From the NCBI RefSeq assembly GCF_019799945.1, contig NZ_JABGCH010000012.1, positions 1-64,000 of the forward strand: 64,000 nucleotides of DNA, given 5' to 3'. The notes under the pieces are model-generated. The model made no database searches, had not been told where the DNA came from, and saw only the letters and a list, made by a program, of their open reading frames with translations. This DNA comes from Modestobacter marinus. GTDB taxonomy: Bacteria; Actinomycetota; Actinomycetes; Mycobacteriales; Geodermatophilaceae. Every line of letters starts with the position of its first letter. The first letter of the stretch is position 1. The position numbers and the translations under genes are program-made. Below, one piece after another: positions 15,839 to 23,730 of the stretch.

Positions 15839-17848
15839 TCAAGTCGCTATCTCCGCGAGCAGCCGCGCCAACCGGGTGCGCCGTGGCCGCACGTCGACCT
15901 CCCGCACCGCGCGGGCCAGCGCCGCGCCACTGGCGTGCACGATCGACAGGTGCTTCTGCGCGCGGGTGAGCGCGGTGTAGACCAGCGGCCTGGACAGCAT
16001 CCCGCCGGCCTCCGGCGGCAGGACGACGACCACCCCCGGCCACTCCGACCCCTGCGCGCGGTGCACGGTGATCGCCCAGCCGTGCCGCAGGTCCGGCAGC
16101 GCGTTGCCGGTGACCGTGACCGGCCCGGAGCTGAAGTCGACGTTCAGCGAACCCTCGCCGGTGCCGGTGACCACGCCCACCTCGCCGTTCGCGAACCCGA
16201 TCGGCTCGAGGTCCAGGTGGTTCGCGGTCGCCACCACCCGGTCGCCCACGTCGAAGCCGAACACCGTGCCGTCGCCCGGGTTCAGCTGCGCCTTCAGCGC
16301 CTTGTTCAGCTCGATGGTGCCCGCCGGCCCGCGGTGCACCGGGGTGACGACCTGCACCGCCGCCGGGTCGATGCCCAGGGCACGAGGGATCGAGTCGGTG
16401 ACCAGCTGCACCACCCGCCGCGCCGCCTCGGCGCTGCCGGTCGCCGGCACGACGACGACCTCCCGGTCGGGGGAGTCGACCTGCGGCAGCTCCCCGGCCC
16501 GCACGCCGGTGGCCAGCCGGGCGATGGCGCCGCCGGCGGCCTGGCGGTGCAGCGTGGTCAGCTCGGTGACCGGCACGCCGCCGGAGTCGATCAGGTCGCC
16601 GAGGACGTGTCCCGGGCCGATCGAGGGCAGCTGGGCCGGGTCGCCGACCAGCAGCAGGTGCGTGCCGTCGGGGCAGGCCTCCAGGAGGGCGGCGGCGAGC
16701 TCGACGTCCAGCATCGAGGCCTCATCCACGACGACGACGTCGGCGTCCAGCGGCCACTCCTCGTTGCGGGCGAACCCGCCGGTCATGCCCTGCGCGCCGA
16801 GCAGCCGGTGCACGGTCACCGCCGGGTGGTCGGTCAGCTCCTCCAGCCGCTTGGCCGCCCGACCGGTCGGCGCGGCCAGTGCCACCTCCGTTCCGCGGGA
16901 CTGCAGCAGCTGGACCAGGGACGCGACCGTGCGGCTCTTGCCGGTGCCCGGCCCCCCGGTCAGCAGCGAGACCCCGGCGCTCAGCACGCCGGCCACCGCG
17001 GCCTGCTGCGCCGGGTCGAGCCCCTTGGACACCTTGCGCACCGACGCTGGGTCGGCGATCCGCTCGGCGGTGGCCATCAGGCGGTGCACGTTCTCCGCGA
17101 CGGCTTCCTCGGCCATGCCGAAGCGGGCCAGCGACAGGGTGCGTGAGGCCTCGGTCGGGGTTCCCTCGCGAGCTTGCGAGTGGAGGGCGGACCGAGGTCC
17201 TTCTGCCGGCTCGGGCAGCTCGTCGTCCGGGCCCAGCGCGTCCTCGTCGACCCCGGGCTCCGGCGGGTCGTGCTGGAGCACCTCGCCGGACTCCACCGCC
17301 GACACGATCGCCGCCGCCGGGTCGGCGATGCCCTCGGCGCGCAGCGCCGCGACCACCAGGTCGACGGGCAGCACGGTGTGCCCGTCGCGGGTGGCGGTGC
17401 GCAGCGTGAGCGCGACGATCGCCCGCCCCCGGCGGGAGTCCTGCCGGTCGGCGCCCCTCAGGACGGCGATCGCCAGTCGGTCGGCGTCGTGCAGCGCCAC
17501 CCCGGTCAGGCTCAGCAACGCCCACGGGTCGTCGCGCAGCCGGCGGGCGGCGTTCGGGCCCAGCGCGTCGGCGGCGTTCGTGGCCAGCTTCGCCTCCAGC
17601 CCGGCGCCGACCAGCAGCTCGACCACCTCGTAGGTCGGCTGGGCGGCCAGGAAGGAGGAGAACAGCCGCTCGGCGCGCTGCCGCCCGACGCGCGGCAGCT
17701 TGAGCAGACGGTCGGCGGTGACGTCGTCCGGGCTGGTGATGCCGGCGGCCGGCAGCTCGGCGGCGGCGCGTCTGCCGAGGCCCGGCCAGAGACCGGCGGC
17801 GGCGAAGGCGGCGAAGACCGGGTCGCCGGTCGGCGCGGGCGTGCTCAT
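15839..17848 (-). CDS. recD2: RecD2-type 5'-3' DNA helicase with inserted repeat
   Basis: 669 residues. The N-terminal helix-hairpin-helix-like region (LLKLPRVGRQRAERLFSSFL) precedes the SF1B motor: Walker A GGPGTGKSRTV, QxxR-like APTGRAAKRL, Walker B VVVDEASMLD, GDPAQLPSIGPG, then motif VI ITVHRAQGSEWPGVVVVLP and YTALTRAQKHL. It should unwind DNA 5' to 3' in repair, independent of RecBC. Residues about 215-234 (GPRSALHSQAREGTPTEASR) are encoded by a palindromic repeat of the family found in intergenic sites elsewhere in the window, read in frame between the N-terminal region and the motor. The motor motifs are intact, so the gene is probably functional. Confidence 0.92.
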   Translation of the reverse strand: MSTPAPTGDPVFAAFAAAGLWPGLGRRAAAELPAAGITSPDDVTADRLLKLPRVGRQRAERLFSSFLAAQPTYEVVELLVGAGLEAKLATNAADALGPNAARRLRDDPWALLSLTGVALHDADRLAIAVLRGADRQDSRRGRAIVALTLRTATRDGHTVLPVDLVVAALRAEGIADPAAAIVSAVESGEVLQHDPPEPGVDEDALGPDDELPEPAEGPRSALHSQAREGTPTEASRTLSLARFGMAEEAVAENVHRLMATAERIADPASVRKVSKGLDPAQQAAVAGVLSAGVSLLTGGPGTGKSRTVASLVQLLQSRGTEVALAAPTGRAAKRLEELTDHPAVTVHRLLGAQGMTGGFARNEEWPLDADVVVVDEASMLDVELAAALLEACPDGTHLLLVGDPAQLPSIGPGHVLGDLIDSGGVPVTELTTLHRQAAGGAIARLATGVRAGELPQVDSPDREVVVVPATGSAEAARRVVQLVTDSIPRALGIDPAAVQVVTPVHRGPAGTIELNKALKAQLNPGDGTVFGFDVGDRVVATANHLDLEPIGFANGEVGVVTGTGEGSLNVDFSSGPVTVTGNALPDLRHGWAITVHRAQGSEWPGVVVVLPPEAGGMLSRPLVYTALTRAQKHLSIVHASGAALARAVREVDVRPRRTRLARLLAEIAT
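17147..17204 (-). repeat. Palindromic repeat copy inside recD2
   Basis: Read on the minus strand it opens AGAAGGACC, has outer arms CCTCGGTC/GACCGAGG, inner arms CCCTC/GAGGG and the central CTCGCAAGCTCG. These are the same parts, in the same order, as the intergenic copies at 19811, 28064, 39060 and 52842. It codes for 20 residues of RecD2. Confidence 0.75.
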
Positions 17849-17851
17849 GGG

Positions 17852-18832
17852 TCAGTGCTCCGGGCGGTGCTCGGGATAGGAGAAGTGCGGCGCGGATACG
17901 TCGTCCAGCGCCGTGGTGATCGCCGAGGGCAGCCGGACGCCGACGGCGTCCAGGACGGCCTGCAGCTGGTGCGCGGTGCGCGCGCCGACGATCGGCGCGA
18001 CGACGCCGGGTCGGTCGCGCAGCCAGGCCAGCGCCACGCCCAGCGGAGTCGTGCCCAGGCCCTCGGCGGCGGTGATCACCGCCTCCACGACGCGGTCGGC
18101 CGCCGGCGAGCGCAGCTGGTCGATGAAACCCTGCCACTGCGGGGAGGCGCCGCGGGAGTCCGACGGGGTGCTGTGCCGGTACTTGCCGGTGAGCAGCCCG
18201 CGGCCCAGCGGTGACCACGGCAGGATGCCCAGGCCCAGTGCCTCGGCGGCCGGGGCGACCTCACGCTCGATGCCGCGCTGCAGCAGCGAGTACTCGACCT
18301 GCGTGCTGACCACCGGCGCGCGCCCGGGCCAGGCCCGCTGCCAGGTGGCCGCCTGCGCGGTCTGCCAGCCGGTGTAGTTGCTGACGCCGACGTAGCGGGC
18401 CCGCCCCGAGGAGACCGCGGTGTCGCAGGCGGCGAGCGTCTCCTCCAGCGGCGTCGCGTCGTCCCACGCCTGCAGCTGCCACAGGTCCACGTGTTCCAGG
18501 CCCAGGCGTTCCAGCGAGGCGTCCAGCGCCGCCAGCAGGTGGCCGCGGGAGGAGCCTCGGCCCATCGGGCCGGGGCCGGTGCGCCCGACGGCCTTGGTGG
18601 CGACCAGCACGTCGGACCGGGGGACGACGTCGGCCAGCAACTGGCCCAGCACCCGCTCGCTCTCGCCCTGCGCGTAGACGTCCGCGGTGTCGATCAGCGT
18701 GCCCCCCGCGTCGACGAACGCCGTCAGCTGCATCGCGGCCTCGTCCTCGTCGGTGTCGCGGCCCCACGTCATCGTGCCCAGGCCCAGCCGGGAGACGACC
18801 AGACCGCTGCGTCCGAGCGCCCGCTGTTCCAC
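17852..18832 (-). CDS. Aldo/keto reductase
   Basis: 326 residues from GTG at 18832; the upstream extension lacks family sequence. The TIM-barrel AKR pattern is clear: RLGLGTMTWG, DTADVYAQGESE (Asp and catalytic Tyr), VATKAVG (Lys), RYVGVSNYTGWQ, ILPWSPLGRGLLTGKY and the cofactor end PIVGARTAHQL. The fourth catalytic residue, His in the usual QLHxxD, is Gln here (LWQLQAWD), which should weaken carbonyl reduction. NADPH use is expected from the family; the substrate is unknown. It ends 4 bp before the recD2 start, so the two are probably co-transcribed. Confidence 0.9.
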   Translation of the reverse strand: MEQRALGRSGLVVSRLGLGTMTWGRDTDEDEAAMQLTAFVDAGGTLIDTADVYAQGESERVLGQLLADVVPRSDVLVATKAVGRTGPGPMGRGSSRGHLLAALDASLERLGLEHVDLWQLQAWDDATPLEETLAACDTAVSSGRARYVGVSNYTGWQTAQAATWQRAWPGRAPVVSTQVEYSLLQRGIEREVAPAAEALGLGILPWSPLGRGLLTGKYRHSTPSDSRGASPQWQGFIDQLRSPAADRVVEAVITAAEGLGTTPLGVALAWLRDRPGVVAPIVGARTAHQLQAVLDAVGVRLPSAITTALDDVSAPHFSYPEHRPEH

Positions 18833-18919
18833 GACGGACCAACCTACCGCCGGGGTGTGACGTCGCCCGGGACGCGCGGCGCACCGGGAGTCGTCCCCGG
18901 GGGTCACAGCACCGACACC

Positions 18920-18925
18920 TAGGGT
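18920..18925 (+). promoter_or_regulatory. -10 hexamer TAGGGT for the uppP leader ORF
   Basis: Six nt before a GTG at 18932, the leaderless spacing seen at other genes of this window. Confidence 0.5.
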
Positions 18926-18931
18926 TCCTGC

Positions 18932-18988
18932 GTGCAGTCGTCGACCGGACACCCCGACCGTGCCCCGGCCGAACGGTCGGGGCGCTGA
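18932..18988 (+). CDS. 18-codon leader ORF upstream of uppP
   Basis: A GTG placed 6 nt after TAGGGT opens an 18-residue frame (MQSSTGHPDRAPAERSGR) whose TGA lies 2 nt before the uppP start. Inside it CCGACCGT (18954-18961) pairs perfectly with ACGGTCGG (18973-18980). If transcription starts at the GTG, this peptide is translated first and uppP is translated by reinitiation. Alternatively the GTG is chance and this is a short structured leader. Confidence 0.45.
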   Translation: MQSSTGHPDRAPAERSGR

Positions 18989-18990
18989 CC

Positions 18991-19809
18991 GTGGGATGGC
19001 TCGAAGCCGTCGTCCTGGGTCTCGTGCAGGGCCTCACCGAGTTCCTGCCGATCTCCTCGAGCGCCCACCTGCGCATGGTCGGCCAGCTGTTCGGCTGGGA
19101 GGACCCGGGCGCCGCGTTCACCGCCATCACGCAGATCGGCACCGAGGTCGCGGTGCTCATCTACTACCGCCGGAAGATCGGCCAGGTCATCGGCACCTGG
19201 CTGCGCTCACTGCGCGACCCGGCGCTGCGCAAGGACCCCGACGCCCGGATGGGCTGGCTCATCATCGTCGGCAGCATCCCGATCGTCGTCCTGGGCCTGC
19301 TGTTCCAGGACCGGATCGAGACCACTTTCCGTGACCTGCGCATCATCGCCATCGCCCTCGTGGCCTTCTCGCTGATCCTGTACTGGGCCGACCGGATGGG
19401 CCGCACGGACCGGGACCTGGACCACCTCACCGTCAAGCACGGGCTGCTCTACGGGCTGGCCCAGGCGATGGCGCTGATCCCGGGCGTCTCCCGCTCGGGC
19501 GGCACGATCACGATGGGCCGGTTCCTGGGCTACTCGCGCTCGGCGGCGGCCGACTACTCCTTCCTGCTGGCCATCCCGGCGGTGCTCGGCTCGGGCTTCT
19601 TCCAGATCGCCTCGTCGCTGGACGGCGGCATCGCCTGGGGCCCGACCGCCCTGGCCACCGTCATCGCCTTCGGGGTCGGGTTCGTGGTGATCACCTGGCT
19701 GCTGCGGTACCTGGCGCACGGCAGCTTCACGCCGTTCGTCGTCTACCGCGTCGTGCTCGGCCTGGTGCTGCTCGCCCTGGTCGGCTCCGGAGTGCTCGAG
19801 CCCACCTGA
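18991..19809 (+). CDS. uppP: Undecaprenyl-diphosphatase
   Basis: 272 residues, multi-pass (about eight helices). Signature motifs of UppP/BacA are present: LVQGLTEFLPISSSAHL (Glu and Ser of the active site) and IPGVSRSGGTITMGRFLGYSR. The enzyme removes one phosphate from undecaprenyl diphosphate on the outer membrane face, recycling the lipid carrier of peptidoglycan synthesis; family members can confer bacitracin tolerance. GTG start 2 nt after a leader ORF stop. A palindromic repeat at 19811-19868 follows directly and probably serves as a terminator. Confidence 0.95.
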   Translation: MGWLEAVVLGLVQGLTEFLPISSSAHLRMVGQLFGWEDPGAAFTAITQIGTEVAVLIYYRRKIGQVIGTWLRSLRDPALRKDPDARMGWLIIVGSIPIVVLGLLFQDRIETTFRDLRIIAIALVAFSLILYWADRMGRTDRDLDHLTVKHGLLYGLAQAMALIPGVSRSGGTITMGRFLGYSRSAAADYSFLLAIPAVLGSGFFQIASSLDGGIAWGPTALATVIAFGVGFVVITWLLRYLAHGSFTPFVVYRVVLGLVLLALVGSGVLEPT

Positions 19810-19810
19810 C

Positions 19811-19868
19811 AAAAGACCCCGCTGCCCCCGCCACTCGCGAGCGCGCGGCGGGACCCCGCACCGGGGCC
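19811..19868 (+). repeat. Palindromic repeat family copy after uppP
   Basis: AAAAGACCCCG opens it. Inner arms CCCGCC/GGCGGG surround ACTCGCGAGCGC, and outer arms are CCCCG/CGGGG, ending GGGGCC. It starts 1 nt after the uppP stop codon; a likely terminator. Confidence 0.7.
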
Positions 19869-19869
19869 A

Positions 19870-19875
19870 TAGGGT
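19870..19875 (+). promoter_or_regulatory. -10 hexamer TAGGGT of histidine phosphatase gene
   Basis: Seven nt before the GTG at 19883; leaderless arrangement. Confidence 0.5.
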
Positions 19876-19882
19876 CGGCGGC

Positions 19883-20584
19883 GTGACCACCGTCATCCTG
19901 CTGCGGCACGGCCGGACCACGGCCAACGCCTCGGGCGTGCTCGCCGGCTGGACCCCCGGGGTGCAGCTCGACGACGCCGGGCAGGCCCAGGCGCAGGCGG
20001 TGGCCCAGCGGCTGGCCCCGGTGCCGCTGGCGGCGGTGGTCAGCAGCCCGCTGGAGCGCTGCCGGCAGACCGCCGGGGCGGTGCTCGCCGACCGGGACCT
20101 GGAGCTGCGGACCGACGACCGGCTCGGTGAGGCCCGGTACGGCGACTGGACCGGCCGGCCGCTGAAGCAGCTGGCCAAGGAGCCGCTCTGGAAGGTCGTG
20201 CAGCAGCACCCGTCCGCGGCGGTGTTCCCCGGACCGGAGGGGGAGGGGCTGGCGCAGACGCAGGCCCGCGCGGTGGCCGCCGTCCGGCAGTGGAACGCGG
20301 AGCTCGGGCCGGACGCCGTCTGGCTGGCGTGCAGCCACGGCGACGTCATCAAGGCGGTGCTGGCCGACGCGTTCGGCCTGCACCTGGACCAGTTCCAGCG
20401 GATCGTCGTCGACCCCGCCTCGATCTCGGTGGTGACCTACACCGAGACCCGGCCGTTCGTGGTGCGGGTCAACGACACCGGCGGCGACGTGGGCGCGCTC
20501 GTCCCACCGAAGCGGAGGCGCAGACGGCGGACGGCGGACTCCGACGCGGTCGTGGGTGGGGGTGCGGGCGACGGCCCGGCGTGA
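19883..20584 (+). CDS. MSMEG_4193-type histidine phosphatase
   Basis: 233 residues of the phosphoglycerate-mutase-like superfamily. LLRHGRTTAN holds the catalytic RHG. SSPLERCRQTA, EARYGDWTGRPL and the late CSHGDVIKA (second catalytic His) complete the site. The substrate is unknown. The C terminus is a basic, Gly-rich tail. It begins the conserved actinobacterial run phosphatase-DUF3090-SCO1664-VOC-mshC. Confidence 0.9.
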   Translation: MTTVILLRHGRTTANASGVLAGWTPGVQLDDAGQAQAQAVAQRLAPVPLAAVVSSPLERCRQTAGAVLADRDLELRTDDRLGEARYGDWTGRPLKQLAKEPLWKVVQQHPSAAVFPGPEGEGLAQTQARAVAAVRQWNAELGPDAVWLACSHGDVIKAVLADAFGLHLDQFQRIVVDPASISVVTYTETRPFVVRVNDTGGDVGALVPPKRRRRRRTADSDAVVGGGAGDGPA

Positions 20585-20594
20585 TCCGCCCGCG

Positions 20595-20600
20595 TAACCT
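20595..20600 (+). promoter_or_regulatory. -10 hexamer TAACCT of DUF3090 gene
   Basis: Six nt before the GTG at 20607; leaderless arrangement. Confidence 0.5.
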
Positions 20601-20606
20601 GAGCAC

Positions 20607-21158
20607 GTGCCCCGTCAGGTCTACCTCTTCGACCGTCCGACCCGGTTCGTCGCCGGCACGGTCGGCCAGCCCGGCGACCGCACCTTCTACCTGCAGGCCA
20701 CCGACGAGGCCGGCCGCACGATCAGCGTGGCGCTGGAGAAGTCACAGGTCCAGGTGCTCGCCGACCGGATGAGCGAGCTGCTCGACGAGGTGGCCACCCG
20801 CGCCGCCGTCGTCGTCCCGCCCGAGGCCGACATCGACGACCTGGAGCCCCTCACCGCGCCCGTGGACGAGGAGTTCCGGGTCGCCGCCATGGGACTGGCC
20901 TGGGACGGCGAGACCGACGCCGTCGTCGTCGAGGCCGTCGCCGCCTCCGACGAGCCGATCGACGAGGACGCGATCCTCTCCGACGCCGACGAGGGCCCCG
21001 ACGCGCTGCGCGTGACGATCACCCCGTCCGCGGCGCGCGCCTTCGTCGCCCGGGCCCGCCGGGTGGTCGCCGCCGGGCGGCCGTCCTGCCCGTTGTGCTC
21101 CCTGCCGCTGGACCCGAGCGGCCACGTGTGCCCACGCCAGAACGGCTACCGTCGCTGA
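20607..21158 (+). CDS. DUF3090 family protein
   Basis: 183 residues. The N terminus RQVYLFDRPTRFVAGTVGQPGDRTFYLQA and the C-terminal Cys pairs CPLCSLPLDPSGHVCPRQNG (likely a zinc ribbon) are typical of DUF3090, a conserved actinobacterial family without an assigned function. It lies between the histidine phosphatase and SCO1664-like genes, a conserved order that suggests linked roles. Confidence 0.9.
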   Translation: MPRQVYLFDRPTRFVAGTVGQPGDRTFYLQATDEAGRTISVALEKSQVQVLADRMSELLDEVATRAAVVVPPEADIDDLEPLTAPVDEEFRVAAMGLAWDGETDAVVVEAVAASDEPIDEDAILSDADEGPDALRVTITPSAARAFVARARRVVAAGRPSCPLCSLPLDPSGHVCPRQNGYRR

Positions 21159-21174
21159 GCCGGCGCACCCGCTG

Positions 21175-21975
21175 ATGAGCGAACAGCCGGACGAGCTGGA
21201 CGGGGACGGCGAGGTCCGCGCGCTGGACCTCGGCGCCTTCGACCACGGCGACCGCCGCGCCCCCGACGGGCCCGCCGAGGCCGCGACCCTGCTGCGCGAC
21301 GGCGAGCTGGACCTCGAGGGCCGGCTGCTGGACGCCAGCAACGTCACGCTCATCGGCGCGATCCGCACCGACACCCTCGCCGCCGGGTGCGTGTACAAGC
21401 CGGTGGCGGGGGAGCGGCCGCTCTGGGACTTCCCCGACGGCACCCTGGCCGGCCGGGAGATCGGCGCCTACCTGGTGTCGGAGGCGACCGGCTGGTCGAT
21501 CGTGCCGCCCACCGTGCTGCGGGACGGCCCGTTCGGCACCGGCATGGTGCAGCTGTGGATCGACGGCGACCCGACCGTCGACCTGCCGCACTTCGTCCGC
21601 CGGGACGTGCCGCAGCTGCGCCGGATCGCCGTGTTCGACGCAGTGGTCAACAACGCCGACCGCAAGGGCAGCCACCTGATCCCGATGCGCGACGGCCACG
21701 TCTACGGGGTCGACCACGGCATCTGCTTCGCCACCGAGCCCAAGCTGCGCACCCTGCTGTGGCGCTGGGCCGGCCAGCCGCTGCCGGTCGAAGCGCTCAC
21801 CGTGCTCGAGCGGCTCACCGACGACCTGCTCGGTGACCTGGGGGAGCAGCTGCACGAGCACCTCACCCGGCGCGAGGTGCGGCGGACCCAGCAGCGGGTG
21901 GCCGAGCTGCTGCGCACCGGGGTGCACCCGCAGCCGAGCGGGGACTGGCCCGCGCTGCCCTGGCCGCCCTTCTGA
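21175..21975 (+). CDS. SCO1664 family kinase-like protein
   Basis: 266 residues. It resembles PI3/PI4-kinase and HipA-like folds: CVYKPVAGERPLWDFPDGTLAGREIGAYL (nucleotide-binding Lys region), AVFDAVVNNADRKGSHL (catalytic Asp/Asn loop) and YGVDHGICF (metal-binding Asp). The target is unknown. Named after the Streptomyces family SCO1664, which sits next to DUF3090 and mshC in many actinobacteria. Confidence 0.88.
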   Translation: MSEQPDELDGDGEVRALDLGAFDHGDRRAPDGPAEAATLLRDGELDLEGRLLDASNVTLIGAIRTDTLAAGCVYKPVAGERPLWDFPDGTLAGREIGAYLVSEATGWSIVPPTVLRDGPFGTGMVQLWIDGDPTVDLPHFVRRDVPQLRRIAVFDAVVNNADRKGSHLIPMRDGHVYGVDHGICFATEPKLRTLLWRWAGQPLPVEALTVLERLTDDLLGDLGEQLHEHLTRREVRRTQQRVAELLRTGVHPQPSGDWPALPWPPF

Positions 21976-22020
21976 GGGAGGACCCCGCCCGACCTCGCCG
22001 GTCCTGCCAGGATGCGCCGC

Positions 22021-22452
22021 ATGCCGCACCGCAGCCGACTGGCGATCCTGCTGCTCGACCTCCCGCCGGAGCACCACGCCGCCGGCCGTGACTTCTGGTC
22101 CGCGGCGACCGGGCTCCCGGTCCAGCCCGACGACACCGACCAGAACTGGTCCTCGCTCGGCTCCCTCGCCGACGGCTTCCACCTCGAGGTGCAGCGCACC
22201 GGGCCGGGCACGCCGCCCCGGTGGCACGTCGACGTCGAGACCGACGACATCCCGGCCGAGGTCGCCCGGCTGGAGGCGCTGGGCGCACGCCGGCTGGCCG
22301 ACATGGGCCGCTTCTGGCAGATGACCGACCCGGCCGGGCTGGTCTTCTGCGTCGTCGGCGTCCAGACCGGGGACGACTTCGAGCGGCACGCCACGACATG
22401 GCCGGACCCGGGCGGCGTGCCGTCCCGTCGGTGGCCCGTCCTAGGCTCGTGA
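22021..22452 (+). CDS. VOC (glyoxalase-like) family protein
   Basis: 143 residues from the ATG at 22021; another ATG lies 9 nt upstream. The paired beta-alpha-beta-beta-beta modules of the vicinal-oxygen-chelate fold are recognisable ([28 protein letters not shown], then [25 protein letters not shown] and [15 protein letters not shown]). The second half fits a glyoxalase-like domain. The role is unknown. Its stop is 1 nt before the mshC start. Confidence 0.85.
   Translation: MPHRSRLAILLLDLPPEHHAAGRDFWSAATGLPVQPDDTDQNWSSLGSLADGFHLEVQRTGPGTPPRWHVDVETDDIPAEVARLEALGARRLADMGRFWQMTDPAGLVFCVVGVQTGDDFERHATTWPDPGGVPSRRWPVLGS
22442..22447 (+). promoter_or_regulatory. -10 hexamer TAGGCT of mshC
   Basis: Six nt before the mshC GTG, located inside the 3' end of the VOC gene; suggests mshC also has its own leaderless promoter. 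Confidence 0.5.
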
Positions 22453-22453
22453 C

Positions 22454-23728
22454 GTGCTCTCCTGGCCCGCTCCGCTCCTGCCGACCCTGCCCGGGTCCGG
22501 CTCCGCGCTACGGCTGCACGACACCGCGCGCGGTGAGGTCGTCGAGACGCAGCCGGGCCGCACCGCCCGGATGTACGTCTGCGGCATCACCCCCTACGAC
22601 GCCACCCACCTCGGCCACGCCGCCACCTACCTGGCCTTCGACCTGGTCAACCGGGTGTGGCGGGACGGCCGGCGCGCCGTCCACTACGTCCAGAACGTCA
22701 CCGACGTCGACGACCCGCTGTTCGAGCGGGCCGACCGGGACGGCGAGGACTGGATCGTGCTGGGCATGCGGGAGACCGCGCTCTTCCGGGAGGACATGAC
22801 CGCCCTGCGCGTGCTCCCCCCGGAGGACTTCGTGGGCGCCGTCGAGGCCATCCCGCGGATCGTCGGCCACGTCGAGGCGCTCTGGGACGCGGGCCTGGCC
22901 TACCAGCTGGACGACGGCACCAGTGACGTCTACCACGACATCTCCCAGGCGCCGGGTTTCGGCAACGAGTCCGGCTACGACGAGGAGACGATGCTGCGGC
23001 TGTCCGCCGAGCGCGGCGGCGACCCCGACCGCTCCGGGAAGCGGCACCGCCTCGATCCACTGCTGTGGCGCGGCACCCGGGACGGCGAGCCCTCCTGGCC
23101 CGGCCCGCGCGGGGTCGAGGGCCGCCCCGGCTGGCACATCGAGTGCGCCTCCATCGCGCTGGACACCATCGGCATGGGCTTCGACGTGCAGGGCGGCGGC
23201 AGCGACCTGGTGTTCCCGCACCACGAGTACTCCGCCGTCCACGGTGAGGGGCTGACCGGCAGCAAGCCCTTCGCCCGCGCCTACGTGCACGCCGCGATGA
23301 TCGGCCTGGACGGCGAGAAGATGAGCAAGAGCCGCGGCAACCTGGTCTTCGTCTCCCGGCTGCGCGGAGAGGGCATCGACCCGATGGCCATCCGGCTCGC
23401 CCTGCTCGCCGGGCACTACCGCACCGACCGCGCCTGGACCCCCGACCTGCTGGCAGCCGCCGAGCAGCGGCTGGCCACCTGGCGGCGCGCGGTCGAGCTG
23501 CCCGTCGGCCCACCCGCCGGCCCCGTCCTGACCGGGGTCCGGGAGCGGTTGTCCGACGACCTGGACTCCCCGGGGGCGATCGCGCTGGTCGACGCGTGGG
23601 CCGCGGCCGCGATCGCGGAGGCGGAGTCCAGCGGCGTCCCGGCGGCCCGGGCCGGCGACGACTGGGACGAGCAGTCACCCGCCGTCGTCCGCGACGTCGT
23701 CGACGCGCTGCTCGGCATCGCGCTCTGA
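22454..23728 (+). CDS. mshC: Cysteine:GlcN-Ins ligase (mycothiol synthesis)
   Basis: 424 residues of the class I cysteinyl-tRNA-synthetase-like fold. [29 protein letters not shown] carries the zinc Cys and HIGH-like motif. [14 protein letters not shown] and VFPHHEYS give the other zinc ligands, and [10 protein letters not shown] is the KMSKS loop. It lacks the C-terminal anticodon-binding domain of CysRS. The enzyme ligates cysteine to 1-D-myo-inosityl 2-amino-2-deoxy-glucopyranoside using ATP, the third step of mycothiol synthesis. It is followed 2 nt later by the dNTPase gene. Confidence 0.96.
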   Translation: MLSWPAPLLPTLPGSGSALRLHDTARGEVVETQPGRTARMYVCGITPYDATHLGHAATYLAFDLVNRVWRDGRRAVHYVQNVTDVDDPLFERADRDGEDWIVLGMRETALFREDMTALRVLPPEDFVGAVEAIPRIVGHVEALWDAGLAYQLDDGTSDVYHDISQAPGFGNESGYDEETMLRLSAERGGDPDRSGKRHRLDPLLWRGTRDGEPSWPGPRGVEGRPGWHIECASIALDTIGMGFDVQGGGSDLVFPHHEYSAVHGEGLTGSKPFARAYVHAAMIGLDGEKMSKSRGNLVFVSRLRGEGIDPMAIRLALLAGHYRTDRAWTPDLLAAAEQRLATWRRAVELPVGPPAGPVLTGVRERLSDDLDSPGAIALVDAWAAAAIAEAESSGVPAARAGDDWDEQSPAVVRDVVDALLGIAL

Positions 23729-23730
23729 CC

